NCBI GenBank assembly: GCA_963717125.1
Contig: CAVQVG010000013.1
Coordinates: 62,001 to 126,000 of the forward strand
DNA length: 64,000 nucleotides
From: RYN-230 sp963717125
GTDB lineage: Bacteria; Actinomycetota; Actinomycetes; Streptosporangiales; Streptosporangiaceae
Direction of reading: 5' to 3'
Of this stretch, positions 56,096 through 64,000 are shown one piece after another. The position numbers and the translations under genes are program-made. The notes beneath the pieces are model-generated. The model worked only from the letters and a program-made list of their open reading frames with translations. It ran no database searches and had not been told where the DNA came from. Each line of letters starts with the position of its first letter. Position 1 is the stretch's first letter.

Positions 56096-58177
56096 CTACC
56101 CCCCGTACCCAGCCGGCGGCTGGATCGCGCCGTCCGGTGAGATCTTCGGCAGCCCGTGCGGCACGTTGCCGCCGGGCAGCGCGGCCTTATGCCCCTCCAG
56201 GCCGTAGATCGAGTCATAGATCTGCCGGACCGCCGGCGCCGCCACCTCGGCACCGAAGTTCGAGTTGGGCACCATGACCACCACCACGTACTTCGGGTTA
56301 TTGCAGGGCGCGAACGAGGCGAAGACCGAGGTGACCGAGCTGTTGAACACCTCGGCGGTACCGGTCTTGCCGGCCACGCAGACCTTGTTGCGCGGGAAGC
56401 CGGCGAACGCCCCGGCCGCGGTGCCGCCGCCGACGGTGACGTCGGCCAGCGCGCTGCGGATGTAGGCGAGGGTGCTGCCCGCCACCGGCAGGTGCCGGAT
56501 CACCGGCGGATAGATCCGCTGCACCACCTGCCCGGTCGGGCTGATGATCGCCTTGCCGATCCGCGGGCTGTACAGCGTGCCCCCGTTGGCCAGCGCCGCG
56601 TACGCGTCGGCCAGCTGCAGCGGGGTGACCGCCACGTAGCCCTGGCCGATGGCCGCGATGGCCGCCTCACCCGGCTCCCACACGTTGCCGAAGTGGCAAT
56701 CCTGGTACTCGATCTGCTGCACGTACGAGCCATTCGCCTTGCCATACTTGCACCAGTTCTGGCCGGTATGCGCGTTGCCTTTCCAGAGGTAGTACAGCCA
56801 GGCCCGGGTCGGGATGCTGCCGGTGCTCTGCTCGGGCAGGTCGATGCCGGGCGCGTTGCCGAACCCCCAGTCCACCGCCATCTTCTGCATTTCCTGCGTC
56901 GGCGCCTTCGGGCTGTCGACCACGTTGTCCTTCGGGTGGTCGCGCAGGTAGATCTGGTACGCCAGGTCGTAGAACACCGTGTCGCAGGAGATGACCAGGG
57001 CTTCGTGCAGGCTGATCGGGCCGATCGGCGGCTGCCCGTCGTTGGCGAACGAGCGGCCGGCGATGTTGGACGTGGCCGGGCAGTTGTACGTGTTGGCCAG
57101 GCTGTACCCGGCCCGGACGGCGGCCGCGGTGGAGATCACCTTGAACGTGGACCCGGGCGCGTACTCACCCTGGGTGACCCGGTTCAGGATCGGCTCGCCG
57201 TGGCCGGCGCCGAACAGCTGCCGGTACTGCGCCTGGGAGATGCCGCCGGCCCAGACGGACGGGTTGTAGCTGGGCTGGCTGGCCATCGCGACCACCCGGC
57301 CGGTGGTGGTCAGCACCACCGCCGCCCCCGTGGTCGCGCGCGTGTTGCCCTGCTGCTGGGCTTTGGCCAGGGTGTTGGCCAGGATGGTCTGCACGTCCCC
57401 TTGCAGCCGCGCGTTGATGCTGGTCACCAGGTCATCGCCGGTCTGCGGGGCGACCGTGCGGATGGTGCCGAGCTGCTGGCCCGCGTTGTTCACGGAGAGC
57501 ACGTTCCGGCCCGGGGTGCCCTCCAGCTGCTTGTTGTACTGCAACTCCAGCCCGGCCTGGCCGACCAGGTCCTCACCGGCGAAACCGGTGGACGGCAGGT
57601 GCTCCTGCTTCATCTGCTGCGGGGTGATCGGGCCCAGGTAGCCGAGCACCTGCGCGGGGTTGGCCCCGTGCGGCGCCGGATACCGGGCCACCGGGTCCAC
57701 CCCCGCGCTGATCCCGGGGAACCGGTCGTGGTCCTGCATGATCTCCACGGCCACCGCGTCCGGGACGTGCTGCGCCACCGGCACCGGCTGGTACGGCGAG
57801 CCCGGCCAGCACGGCTGGCTGACGTTGGCGTTACACAGCCGGATCTTCTCGTGCAGCAGCTTGTCCGGCATGTGCAGCAGGGTGGCCAGCCGGCTCAGCA
57901 CGGCCGTGCCGCCGTCGCTCTGCGCGGCCAGGTCCATGATGTTCACCGTGACCACGAGGGAGCTGGCGTTGTCCACCAGCGGCTGGCCGCCGTCGTCCAG
58001 GATCTGGCCGCGCACCGCCGGCGTGATCACCGACTGCGTCTGGTCCAGCGCGGCCAGCTGCGCGTAGTCCTTGCCGGTCAGCACCTGCAGGTACCACAGG
58101 CGGCCGCCGAGCGAGATCAGCAGCGCGGCCACCACCGCGTACAGCACGACGAGGCGCCGCCGCGACGCGGGGATCAT
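56096..58177 (-). CDS. mrdA: Penicillin-binding protein 2 (peptidoglycan transpeptidase)
   Basis: A class B PBP of 693 residues that crosslinks peptidoglycan in the elongasome. It has an N-terminal membrane anchor (LVVLYAVVAALLISLGGRLW), a pedestal domain (about 40-230), and a transpeptidase domain with the active-site Ser in YAPGSTFKVIS, the second motif SCD in ALVISCDTVF, and the KTG motif in VAGKTGTAEV. It overlaps mreD by 4 bp and is followed by rodA after 2 bp. Confidence 0.95.
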   Translation of the reverse strand: MIPASRRRLVVLYAVVAALLISLGGRLWYLQVLTGKDYAQLAALDQTQSVITPAVRGQILDDGGQPLVDNASSLVVTVNIMDLAAQSDGGTAVLSRLATLLHMPDKLLHEKIRLCNANVSQPCWPGSPYQPVPVAQHVPDAVAVEIMQDHDRFPGISAGVDPVARYPAPHGANPAQVLGYLGPITPQQMKQEHLPSTGFAGEDLVGQAGLELQYNKQLEGTPGRNVLSVNNAGQQLGTIRTVAPQTGDDLVTSINARLQGDVQTILANTLAKAQQQGNTRATTGAAVVLTTTGRVVAMASQPSYNPSVWAGGISQAQYRQLFGAGHGEPILNRVTQGEYAPGSTFKVISTAAAVRAGYSLANTYNCPATSNIAGRSFANDGQPPIGPISLHEALVISCDTVFYDLAYQIYLRDHPKDNVVDSPKAPTQEMQKMAVDWGFGNAPGIDLPEQSTGSIPTRAWLYYLWKGNAHTGQNWCKYGKANGSYVQQIEYQDCHFGNVWEPGEAAIAAIGQGYVAVTPLQLADAYAALANGGTLYSPRIGKAIISPTGQVVQRIYPPVIRHLPVAGSTLAYIRSALADVTVGGGTAAGAFAGFPRNKVCVAGKTGTAEVFNSSVTSVFASFAPCNNPKYVVVVMVPNSNFGAEVAAPAVRQIYDSIYGLEGHKAALPGGNVPHGLPKISPDGAIQPPAGYGG

Positions 58178-59547
58178 CGCAACCCTCCCGTCCGCTTGCC
58201 GAAGATGCGCCAGATGGCCTGGCGGCGCCCGAACGTGCCGCGGCCCGGCGTGGCCAGCGGCCCGCGCCGGCCGGACAGGGCGGCCGACTTCACCCCGCGG
58301 AACCGCGGCACGCGGGTCTTGCCCACCGGCGACCGCCGGCCCCCCAGCGCGCTCTTCTGGCTGAACGCCCTCCCGCGCAACTGCCGCCGGCCGGGGACCC
58401 GGCCGCCACGGGCGCGACCGAGCACCGAGCCGCCGATCGCCCCGTCACGCCGCCGGGCGGAGCTGCCCAGCCGGAGATGAACCGGGCGCACCGGGCGGCT
58501 GAGGCTGACCCGGGTGCTGCTGGCCGACCCGCCCGGCATGGTCCCGCCGCGCAGCCGGGGCCCGCGGCCGGGACGCAGGGCCGGGCCGCCCGCACCGTCG
58601 CCGAGCAGGCCGGACGCGGCCCCGGCCAGCGATCCGCCGCGATACCGGCTGGCCCAGTTCCGGCTGCCCAGCCGCAGGTGCACCGCCCGGGACGGCAATC
58701 CACTGCGGTACCGGCTGGCCCAGTTCCGGTTGCCCAGCCGCAGGCTGACCGGCCGGGACGGGGGCTTACTCCGGATCCGGGGGCTGCTCGCCGACCCGCC
58801 CGGCATGGCCCGGGCGCCGCCGAAATGCAGCTGGACCGGCCGGCCCGGCGGCCGGCCGGGGGCGCGTCCGCCGCTGGCCGAGCCGCCCTGGGTGGCCCCC
58901 GCCCGCAGCGACCGGGCGCTCAGCCGGGGAGCCCGGCCGGTCCCGCTGTCCCGGACCACGGCGCCGGCCGTGCCGAGCAGCCCGGCCGCGGCGGCGAGGC
59001 GCGGCGTGAGCAGGCCCGGGCCGTCCGCCCCGCCGCGGCGCGCGGCCAGGCCCGCGGCGGCGATCCCCCGGGCCCGGGCCACCGCGTACAGCACGAACGG
59101 GCTGAGCAGCACGTCGTAGACGACCGAGGCGGGCAGCACGTGCCGGATCGCGGTCCAGGTGATGTCCGGGTCGCCGAAGATCATCCCGGTCAGCGCGAAC
59201 AGCAGCTCCCCGGCCGCGGAGCCCACCGCCACCACGCCGATCGGCGCCCAGGCCGACTGGTCGAGGCTGACGGCAAGCCGCCCGCAGGCGTACCCGACCA
59301 GGCAGAACACCAGCGCGTACTGGCCGACCAGGTGGGTGGCGGGCGGGGCTACGTCGAGGGCCAGCCCGGCGCAGAACCCGCCGACCATGCCTTCCATCGG
59401 CCCGCCGGTCAGCGCGACCGCGACCACCACGACGAGGACCAGGTCGGGCCCGGCCCCGCCGGGCAGCCGCAGGTTGTTCAGGATGGTCAGCTGGATCAGG
59501 ATCGCGATCAGCAGCAGACCGCCAGACAACGCCGCGCGCCGCAGCAT
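58174..59547 (-). CDS. mreD: MreD with a long basic repeat-bearing C-terminal extension
   Basis: MreD is normally about 160-180 residues; this one is 457. Residues 1-160 are the MreD membrane domain with five or six helices (LLLIAILIQLTILNNLRLPG, VGQYALVFCLVGYACGRLAV, VLPASVVYDVLLSPFVLYAV). From about residue 170 the tail is Arg/Gly/Ser-rich and cytoplasmic by the positive-inside rule. It carries repeats: SRPVSLRLGNRNWASRYR (264-281) and SRAVHLRLGSRNWASRYR (286-303), the shorter RPVQLHFGG (236) and RPVHLRLGS (354), and MPGGSASS at 249 and 337. There is no stop or frameshift between domain and tail. The tail function is unknown. Confidence 0.88.
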   Translation of the reverse strand: MLRRAALSGGLLLIAILIQLTILNNLRLPGGAGPDLVLVVVVAVALTGGPMEGMVGGFCAGLALDVAPPATHLVGQYALVFCLVGYACGRLAVSLDQSAWAPIGVVAVGSAAGELLFALTGMIFGDPDITWTAIRHVLPASVVYDVLLSPFVLYAVARARGIAAAGLAARRGGADGPGLLTPRLAAAAGLLGTAGAVVRDSGTGRAPRLSARSLRAGATQGGSASGGRAPGRPPGRPVQLHFGGARAMPGGSASSPRIRSKPPSRPVSLRLGNRNWASRYRSGLPSRAVHLRLGSRNWASRYRGGSLAGAASGLLGDGAGGPALRPGRGPRLRGGTMPGGSASSTRVSLSRPVRPVHLRLGSSARRRDGAIGGSVLGRARGGRVPGRRQLRGRAFSQKSALGGRRSPVGKTRVPRFRGVKSAALSGRRGPLATPGRGTFGRRQAIWRIFGKRTGGLR

Positions 59548-60518
59548 GTCAGTGTCCCGATCCGGTGGCGCCGGGGCTCGGCGTGCCTGGTCGTGCCGGA
59601 GGCGCTGGGCGACGCGGTCACCGTGACGGTGACCTTCGGGGCCGGGGTCGGTGACGGCGGCAGCACGGCGAACCGCGGGTTGTGCCGCGGCGGGACGACG
59701 ACCACGCCGACCACGCCGAGCGCGGTGTCGTCCGCGTACGGGCGGACGAGCGCGAGCTTGGTCAGCGAACTGGCCGTCCCCGCCACCTTCGTGATCACGC
59801 CGACCGGCACCCCGGGGACGTACGAGCTGCCGCCCACCGAGCCGAACGTGACGAGCTGCTCGCCGGGGCGCAGCACCGCGTTGACGTCGAAGACCTGGAG
59901 CCGGAGCAGCCCACTGCCGGACATGGCCTTGCCGGTGCCGCTGACCACGCCGATCTGCCCGGTGCCGGCCAGCCGGACCCCCACGGTCACGCTGGCGTCG
60001 GTGCTGAGCAGCACGGTGGCGGTGGTCGCGGTGACCGAGGTGATCGTGCCGACCAGGCCCTGCCCGTTCAGCACCGTCTGGTCCAGCTTGATCCCGTCAC
60101 CCCGGCCGGCGTCGATGGTGACCGAGTCGTCGTACGAGCCGCCGGCCGCGATCACGCTCGCCGCCACGACCCGGTACCGGCCCCGGGCGGCCAGCTGGAG
60201 CAGCTGCTTGAGCTGCTGGTCGTCGTACTTGCTCAGCCGCTGCTGGCTCAGCTGCGCGCGCAGCCCGAGCACCTGGCGCTGCAGCGCGTCGATCTTGGCC
60301 TGGGATCCGGAATTGCCGGTCAGCCCGTCCGCGACCGCGGAGACCGGCCTGGTCACCAGGCTGGCCACGTTCTCGGCCGAGCCGAACACGGCGCCGCCCA
60401 CCGAGCGCAGCCCGCGCAGCGGCGTCTCGGCCCCACCCCGGTAGTCGATGGTGATCAGCGCGAGCGCGGCCACCAGCAGCACCCCGAGAACGACACGGGT
60501 CCGCCGGGTGTCGTGCAC
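59508..60518 (-). CDS. mreC: Rod shape-determining protein MreC
   Basis: A 336-residue elongasome scaffold that activates PBP2. It has an N-terminal membrane helix (VVLGVLLVAALALITIDY), a coiled coil at about residues 70-110 (QAKIDALQRQVLGLRAQLSQ) and two beta-barrel domains (SVIAAGGSYDDSVTIDAGRG, LRLQVFDVNAVLRPGEQLVT). The last 30 residues read through the mreD start with many Arg and Cys. In another frame the C terminus would be TPSPGATGSGH and stop one base before the mreD ATG, so the extreme C terminus may carry a frameshift. Confidence 0.93.
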   Translation of the reverse strand: MHDTRRTRVVLGVLLVAALALITIDYRGGAETPLRGLRSVGGAVFGSAENVASLVTRPVSAVADGLTGNSGSQAKIDALQRQVLGLRAQLSQQRLSKYDDQQLKQLLQLAARGRYRVVAASVIAAGGSYDDSVTIDAGRGDGIKLDQTVLNGQGLVGTITSVTATTATVLLSTDASVTVGVRLAGTGQIGVVSGTGKAMSGSGLLRLQVFDVNAVLRPGEQLVTFGSVGGSSYVPGVPVGVITKVAGTASSLTKLALVRPYADDTALGVVGVVVVPPRHNPRFAVLPPSPTPAPKVTVTVTASPSASGTTRHAEPRRHRIGTLTCCGARRCLAVCC

Positions 60519-60553
60519 CAGGTCTCCTCATCCACGCGGCTCGAGCTCGCAAT

Positions 60554-60609
60554 ACCGTGCTCGCCACACCGTGCTCACTACACCGTGCTCACTACAGCGT
60601 GCTCGCCAC
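60554..60609. repeat. Four 14-bp tandem repeats between mreB and mreC
   Basis: Four units close to ACCGTGCTCRCYAC lie in the 145-bp gap between mreB and mreC. They are non-coding and could affect transcript processing or expression ratio. Confidence 0.7.
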
Positions 60610-60663
60610 ACCTTGGTCAGCTGCCGCAGCCCAGGCGGCCTGCTCCCGCCTGTGACGGGACGC

Positions 60664-61695
60664 TCAGCGTCTGGACTCGGGAACTAGTACCTGACGCAGC
60701 GTATCGAAGTCCTCGACGCACTTGCCGGTGCCCAGCACCACGGAGTCGAGCGGGTTGTCCGCCACGTGCACCGGCATCCCGGTCTCCTCGCGCAGCCGGT
60801 CGCCCAGCCCGCGGAGCAGCGCACCGCCGCCGGTCAGCGCGATGCCCCGGTCCATCACGTCGCCGGCCAGCTCGGGCGGGCACTTGTCCAGCGTGGTCTT
60901 GACCGTGTCCACGATCAGCGCGACCGGCTCCTCGATGGCGCGGCGGATCTCCTCCGCCGAAATCACGATCGTCTTGGGCAGCCCGCTGACCAGGTCCCGG
61001 CCACGGATCTCGGCGTGTGGCTCGTCCACCGACGGGTAGGCGGAGCCCAGCGCCATCTTGATCTCCTCGGCGGTCCGGTCGCCGAGCATGAGCGAGTATT
61101 CCTTCTTGCCGAACGTGATGATCGCCTGGTCCAGTTCGTCGCCGGCCACCCGGATCGACTGCGACGTGACGATGCCGCCCAGCGAGATCACCGCGACCTC
61201 GGTGGTGCCACCGCCGATGTCCACCACCATGTTGCCGGTGGGCTCGTTGACCGGCAGGCCGGCCCCGATGGCCGCGGCCATCGGCTCCTCGATGATGTAC
61301 ACCCGGCGGGCGCCGGCCTGGTGACCGGCCTCCTTGACCGCGCTCTGCTCCACCCCGGTGATGCCGCTGGGCACCGCCACTACGACCCGCGGTTTGGCCA
61401 GGTGACGGCGCCGGTGCACCTTCTGGATGAAGTAGCGCAGCATCCGCTCGGTCACGTCGAAGTCGGCGATGACCCCGTCCTTGAGTGGGCGCACGGCCAC
61501 GATGTTGCCCGGCGTGCGCCCGATCATCCGTTTCGCCTCGACCCCGACGGCGACGATCGAGCCCGTGTTCGTATTCAGCGCCACCACGGAGGGTTCGTTG
61601 AGCACGATGCCGCGGCCCCGGACGTAGACCAGGGTGTTCGCGGTGCCGAGGTCGACCGCCATGTCACGGCCCAGAAACGCCAGCGCGTTGCTCAT
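60664..61695 (-). CDS. mreB: Actin-like cell-shape protein MreB
   Basis: A 343-residue bacterial actin that organises lateral wall synthesis. Nucleotide-binding blocks are phosphate-1 DLGTANTLVYVRGRGIV, phosphate-2 MVVDIGGGTTEVAVISLGG and the adenosine loop IALTGGGALLRGLGDRL. The N terminus MSNALAFLGRDMAVDLG has the short membrane-proximal segment. It heads mreB-mreC-mreD-mrdA-rodA. The 116 bp upstream, to ndk, likely hold its promoter. Confidence 0.97.
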   Translation of the reverse strand: MSNALAFLGRDMAVDLGTANTLVYVRGRGIVLNEPSVVALNTNTGSIVAVGVEAKRMIGRTPGNIVAVRPLKDGVIADFDVTERMLRYFIQKVHRRRHLAKPRVVVAVPSGITGVEQSAVKEAGHQAGARRVYIIEEPMAAAIGAGLPVNEPTGNMVVDIGGGTTEVAVISLGGIVTSQSIRVAGDELDQAIITFGKKEYSLMLGDRTAEEIKMALGSAYPSVDEPHAEIRGRDLVSGLPKTIVISAEEIRRAIEEPVALIVDTVKTTLDKCPPELAGDVMDRGIALTGGGALLRGLGDRLREETGMPVHVADNPLDSVVLGTGKCVEDFDTLRQVLVPESRR

Positions 61696-61811
61696 AAGGA
61701 ACGAGAACCTTCCAAAAAGGGTCGGCTAGATGATCTGTGCTGTTTTTCCCGCGGCTTTCGCCCGCTGAGCCGAAGCCGCCCTGTGTCCTTCATCGACCAG
61801 CGCCGGCCTAC

Positions 61812-62225
61812 CTAAACAAGGTCAGGAAAGAAGATCTTGATTTCCCGCTCGGCCGAGTCCGGTGAGTCTGATCCGTGCACGATGTTCTGCTGCAGGTCCA
61901 ACGCGTGATCCCCGCGAATAGTGCCCGCCGTGGCGCGCACCGGATCGGTGGCCCCGGCCAGCCCGCGGAACGCCTCGATGGCCCGCGGACCCTGCACGAC
62001 CAGGGCCACCAGGGGACCGGACGTGATGAACCCGACGAGTGGCTCGAAGAACGGCTTGCCGACATGCTCGGCATAGTGCGTCTCGGCCAGATCGGCGTCG
62101 ATCGTGCGCAGGTCCATGGCCACGATCTGCAGGCCTTTGCGCTCGATGCGGGACAACACATCGCCGATCAGGCCACGCCGCACACCATCGGGCTTGACCA
62201 GGACGAGGGTACGTTGAATCAACAC
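61812..62225 (-). CDS. ndk: Nucleoside diphosphate kinase
   Basis: A 137-residue NDK, standard length, exchanging phosphates between nucleoside tri- and diphosphates through a phosphohistidine. The catalytic His is in NIVHGSDSPDSAEREI. Also present are TLVLVKPDGVRRGLIGDVLS and HYAEHVGKPFFEPLVGFI. It is located between the DUF4233 gene and mreB on the same strand, as in many actinobacteria. Confidence 0.97.
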   Translation of the reverse strand: MLIQRTLVLVKPDGVRRGLIGDVLSRIERKGLQIVAMDLRTIDADLAETHYAEHVGKPFFEPLVGFITSGPLVALVVQGPRAIEAFRGLAGATDPVRATAGTIRGDHALDLQQNIVHGSDSPDSAEREIKIFFPDLV

Positions 62226-62459
62226 TTGCTCCTCTTAGCCGGTGGCAACAGCAACGGTGCCGATCCCGGAGTGATCGAGGGCAAACCCGCCGCGCCCTTG
62301 ATCCTACCGGTGCGCCGCCGTTCGGCCTGCCTAGGCAGCGCCGGGAGGGTCCCGCCGCGCCGGCCCACAATACGGCCCTGACCTGGACACAGTCCGATCT
62401 TTGCGGCAAGCTCGGAAGCACCGCCGGGCCGGCCGCCCCTGATGAAGAGCAGGTGAAAG
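62226..62459. promoter_or_regulatory. Divergent intergenic region between ndk and the kinase-like gene
   Basis: 234 bp that should include the promoters of both divergent genes. I could not identify convincing promoter boxes. Confidence 0.3.
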
Positions 62460-63800
62460 GTGGACCACACCCCCGGCAGCGCCACGCACCCGCCCGCGAC
62501 CGACCCGCTGACCCGGCCGGACAACCCCCTGCTGGCCCGGGACGGCCTGCTGGTCAGGATCGCGCCGTTCGCGGCGCTCGGCGTCATCGCCGAGGCGAGC
62601 CTGCTGCTGCCGCCCGGCCCGGCCTCGCTGCCGTACGCCATCGTGAGCGTGCTGCTGCTGGCCGCGGTGGCCGCGGAAATCGCGTTCGTGCCGTGGGCGC
62701 GGGCGCCGGGCTGGCTTACCGTGACCGTCCCGCTGCTGTACACCGCGTCGATCTTCGCCCTGATCCAGGCGGCCGGCGGCTCCACCTCCGGCGTCGGCAT
62801 CGTCCTGCTCAGCCCGCTGATCTGGGCCGCGCTGTTCCACCGCCGCTGGGAGTCGGCCGTGGTCACGCTGGCCGTCCTCGGCGTCATGCTCTATATCTCG
62901 CTGAGCCCCGACATGGCGACGACGTCCGTGCTGATCCGGCGGATGTTCTTCTGGGCCGCGCTGGCCGCCATGATCGCTTTTGTCGGGCACGGGCTGCGCG
63001 CCCGGGTCCGCCGGTCCCGGCAGGAGACGGCGCGGATGCAGGACCGGCTGCGCGAGATGAGCATCCTGGCCGACCGCGACCGGATCGCCAGCAGCCTGCA
63101 CGACAACGTGGTGCAGCGGCTGTTCGCGGCGGGCCTGGCCCTGCAGGGGGTGGCGCTGCGCGCCGCCCGGCCGGACCTGTCCAGCCGGATCGACGAGGTG
63201 GTGCAGAACCTCGACGATTCCATCACGATGCTCCGCCAGTCCATCTTCGCGCTGGAGCAGGGCCAGCCGCAGCGCGACGGGCTGGACGCCGGAGCAGCCG
63301 AGGCAGCCAGCGGCGGCCAGCCGGACCTGGGCCTGCGCCGCTCCATCCTGGACGTGGTCAACGAGCTGACCCCGGGGATCGGTGTCATCCCCGAGATAAC
63401 CCTGGATGGCCCGATCGACACGGCCGTGCCCCCGCCGCTCGCGCACCACCTGCTGGCCAGCCTGCGTGAGGTGCTGGGCTACAGCGACGCGCACCGGGCG
63501 CCGGGCCGGGTGGCCGTGGCGGTGACCGTGGACGGCACGGCGGTGACGCTGACCGTGACCGAGGACGGCCCGTGGTGGGCCGACCCGGCCACCGCGGGCG
63601 GCACCGAACTGGCCCTGCTCCGCACGCGTGCCGGGCAGCACGGCGGTACCGTCACCGCCAGCCCGGCGCCGGACGGGACGAGCCAGCTCAGCTGGCGGGC
63701 CCCACTGGCCGGGGAGACCCCACTCAGCGCGGGCCTGCCTCCGGCCGCCCAGGCTGAGGGGGCGGCGCGGATGATTCGGCGCGGCGCCCCATCACGATAG
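62460..63800 (+). CDS. Sensor histidine kinase with degenerate ATP-binding motifs
   Basis: A 446-residue membrane protein from GTG 62460. Hydrophobic segments cover about residues 33-175. The HisKA_3 helix carries His214 in DRIASSLHDNVVQRLFAAGL, followed by a DevS/NreB-like dimerisation region. The HATPase domain is eroded: the N box reads REVLGYSDAHR, with Tyr341 in place of the invariant Asn. G1 reads EDGPWW instead of DxGxG, and G2 reads GGTELALLRTRA. It may be a pseudokinase or signal-binding partner. No response regulator is adjacent in the window. Its 3' end overlaps the convergent DUF4233 gene by 77 bp. Confidence 0.82.
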   Translation: MDHTPGSATHPPATDPLTRPDNPLLARDGLLVRIAPFAALGVIAEASLLLPPGPASLPYAIVSVLLLAAVAAEIAFVPWARAPGWLTVTVPLLYTASIFALIQAAGGSTSGVGIVLLSPLIWAALFHRRWESAVVTLAVLGVMLYISLSPDMATTSVLIRRMFFWAALAAMIAFVGHGLRARVRRSRQETARMQDRLREMSILADRDRIASSLHDNVVQRLFAAGLALQGVALRAARPDLSSRIDEVVQNLDDSITMLRQSIFALEQGQPQRDGLDAGAAEAASGGQPDLGLRRSILDVVNELTPGIGVIPEITLDGPIDTAVPPPLAHHLLASLREVLGYSDAHRAPGRVAVAVTVDGTAVTLTVTEDGPWWADPATAGGTELALLRTRAGQHGGTVTASPAPDGTSQLSWRAPLAGETPLSAGLPPAAQAEGAARMIRRGAPSR

Positions 63801-64000
63801 CCAGCACCCAGAACCCGGCGAAGATGGCGCCCAGCGCGTACATCACCGGCACCACCACGCCGGCCGTGATCACCAGCACCTGAAGCGTGCTGCCGGCCGC
63901 CAGCACCCCGCGCGACGCCAGCCGGCTGACCAGGCCCGCGAGCAGCACCGCCGCCACGGCCAGGCACCCGCCGGCCAGCCCGGCGGCGTGCGGCGACTCA
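63724..64000 (-). CDS. DUF4233 family membrane protein, N terminus beyond the window
   Basis: A partial gene whose start lies past position 64000. The visible part has two or three membrane helices (VAAVLLAGLVSRLASRGVL, VLVITAGVVVPVMYALGAIF AGFW) and a Pro/Arg-rich tail. The block MYALGAIFAGFWVLAIVMGRR is typical of DUF4233, which sits between folC and ndk in actinobacteria, consistent with ndk being the next minus-strand gene. Function unknown. Confidence 0.75.
   Translation of the reverse strand, partial: ESPHAAGLAGGCLAVAAVLLAGLVSRLASRGVLAAGSTLQVLVITAGVVVPVMYALGAIFAGFWVLAIVMGRRAESSAPPPQPGRPEAGPR

Noticed and set aside
56156..58480. 774-codon open frame on the plus strand opposite mrdA and part of mreD
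   Set aside because: The minus strand encodes PBP2 with all catalytic motifs; the plus frame is Arg/His/Gly-rich shadow.

Overview
The window is very GC-rich DNA of an actinomycete. The evidence is strongly G/C-biased third codon positions, GTG starts, the mre/rod/RNase E/ribosomal gene order, a DUF4233 gene beside ndk, and HisKA_3-type kinases. The gene order fits Streptosporangiales or related filamentous actinobacteria, but the genus cannot be read from the sequence.

The window has two contrasting halves, divided by an intact tRNA-Ala(GGC) gene at 39310-39382 (minus).

Positions 1-39.3 kb are accessory. They carry a cyanase with a divergent gamma-carbonic-anhydrase-like gene, an IS701-family element, decayed IS5, ISL3 and IS110 transposases, a RelE-type toxin-antitoxin pair, small single-domain enzymes and regulators (VOC, GNAT, PhyH, SRPBCC, AraC, SnoaL-like), and an ABC exporter next to a two-component system. 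They also carry an amidohydrolase, a nucleotidyltransferase, a lipoprotein and an orphan Imm5-like immunity gene. The most unusual gene is at 15057-18203: 1048 residues joining a VioB/RebD-type ferritin-like domain, two CDGSH iron-sulfur motifs, a Fer4_19-type segment and a degenerate truncated globin. A LysR regulator is transcribed divergently from it.

The 3' half of the tRNA-Ala gene, beginning exactly at the anticodon loop, is repeated at 22727-22768. That copy lies between two pairs of 10-bp repeats that look like integrase arm sites. I read it as an attP-like junction between tandemly integrated elements, with the unit 22769-39351 (16,583 bp) ending at the intact tRNA. No integrase gene is visible.

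Positions 39.4-64 kb are a core block, mostly on the minus strand. In transcription order it holds a DUF4233 gene (cut by the window edge), ndk, mreB, mreC, mreD, mrdA, rodA, a B12-binding radical SAM gene, its DUF2344 partner, rne, rplU, rpmA, obg and proB, then paaK-like, nadD, rsfS and a histidine phosphatase. A plus-strand M48 protease and a plus-strand degenerate histidine kinase interrupt it. These genes cover cell-wall elongation, RNA processing, ribosome assembly, NAD synthesis and proline synthesis.

Single-base frameshifts recur in both halves, including two in the conserved radical SAM gene. Some of the apparent pseudogenes may therefore be assembly errors in homopolymers rather than biological decay.
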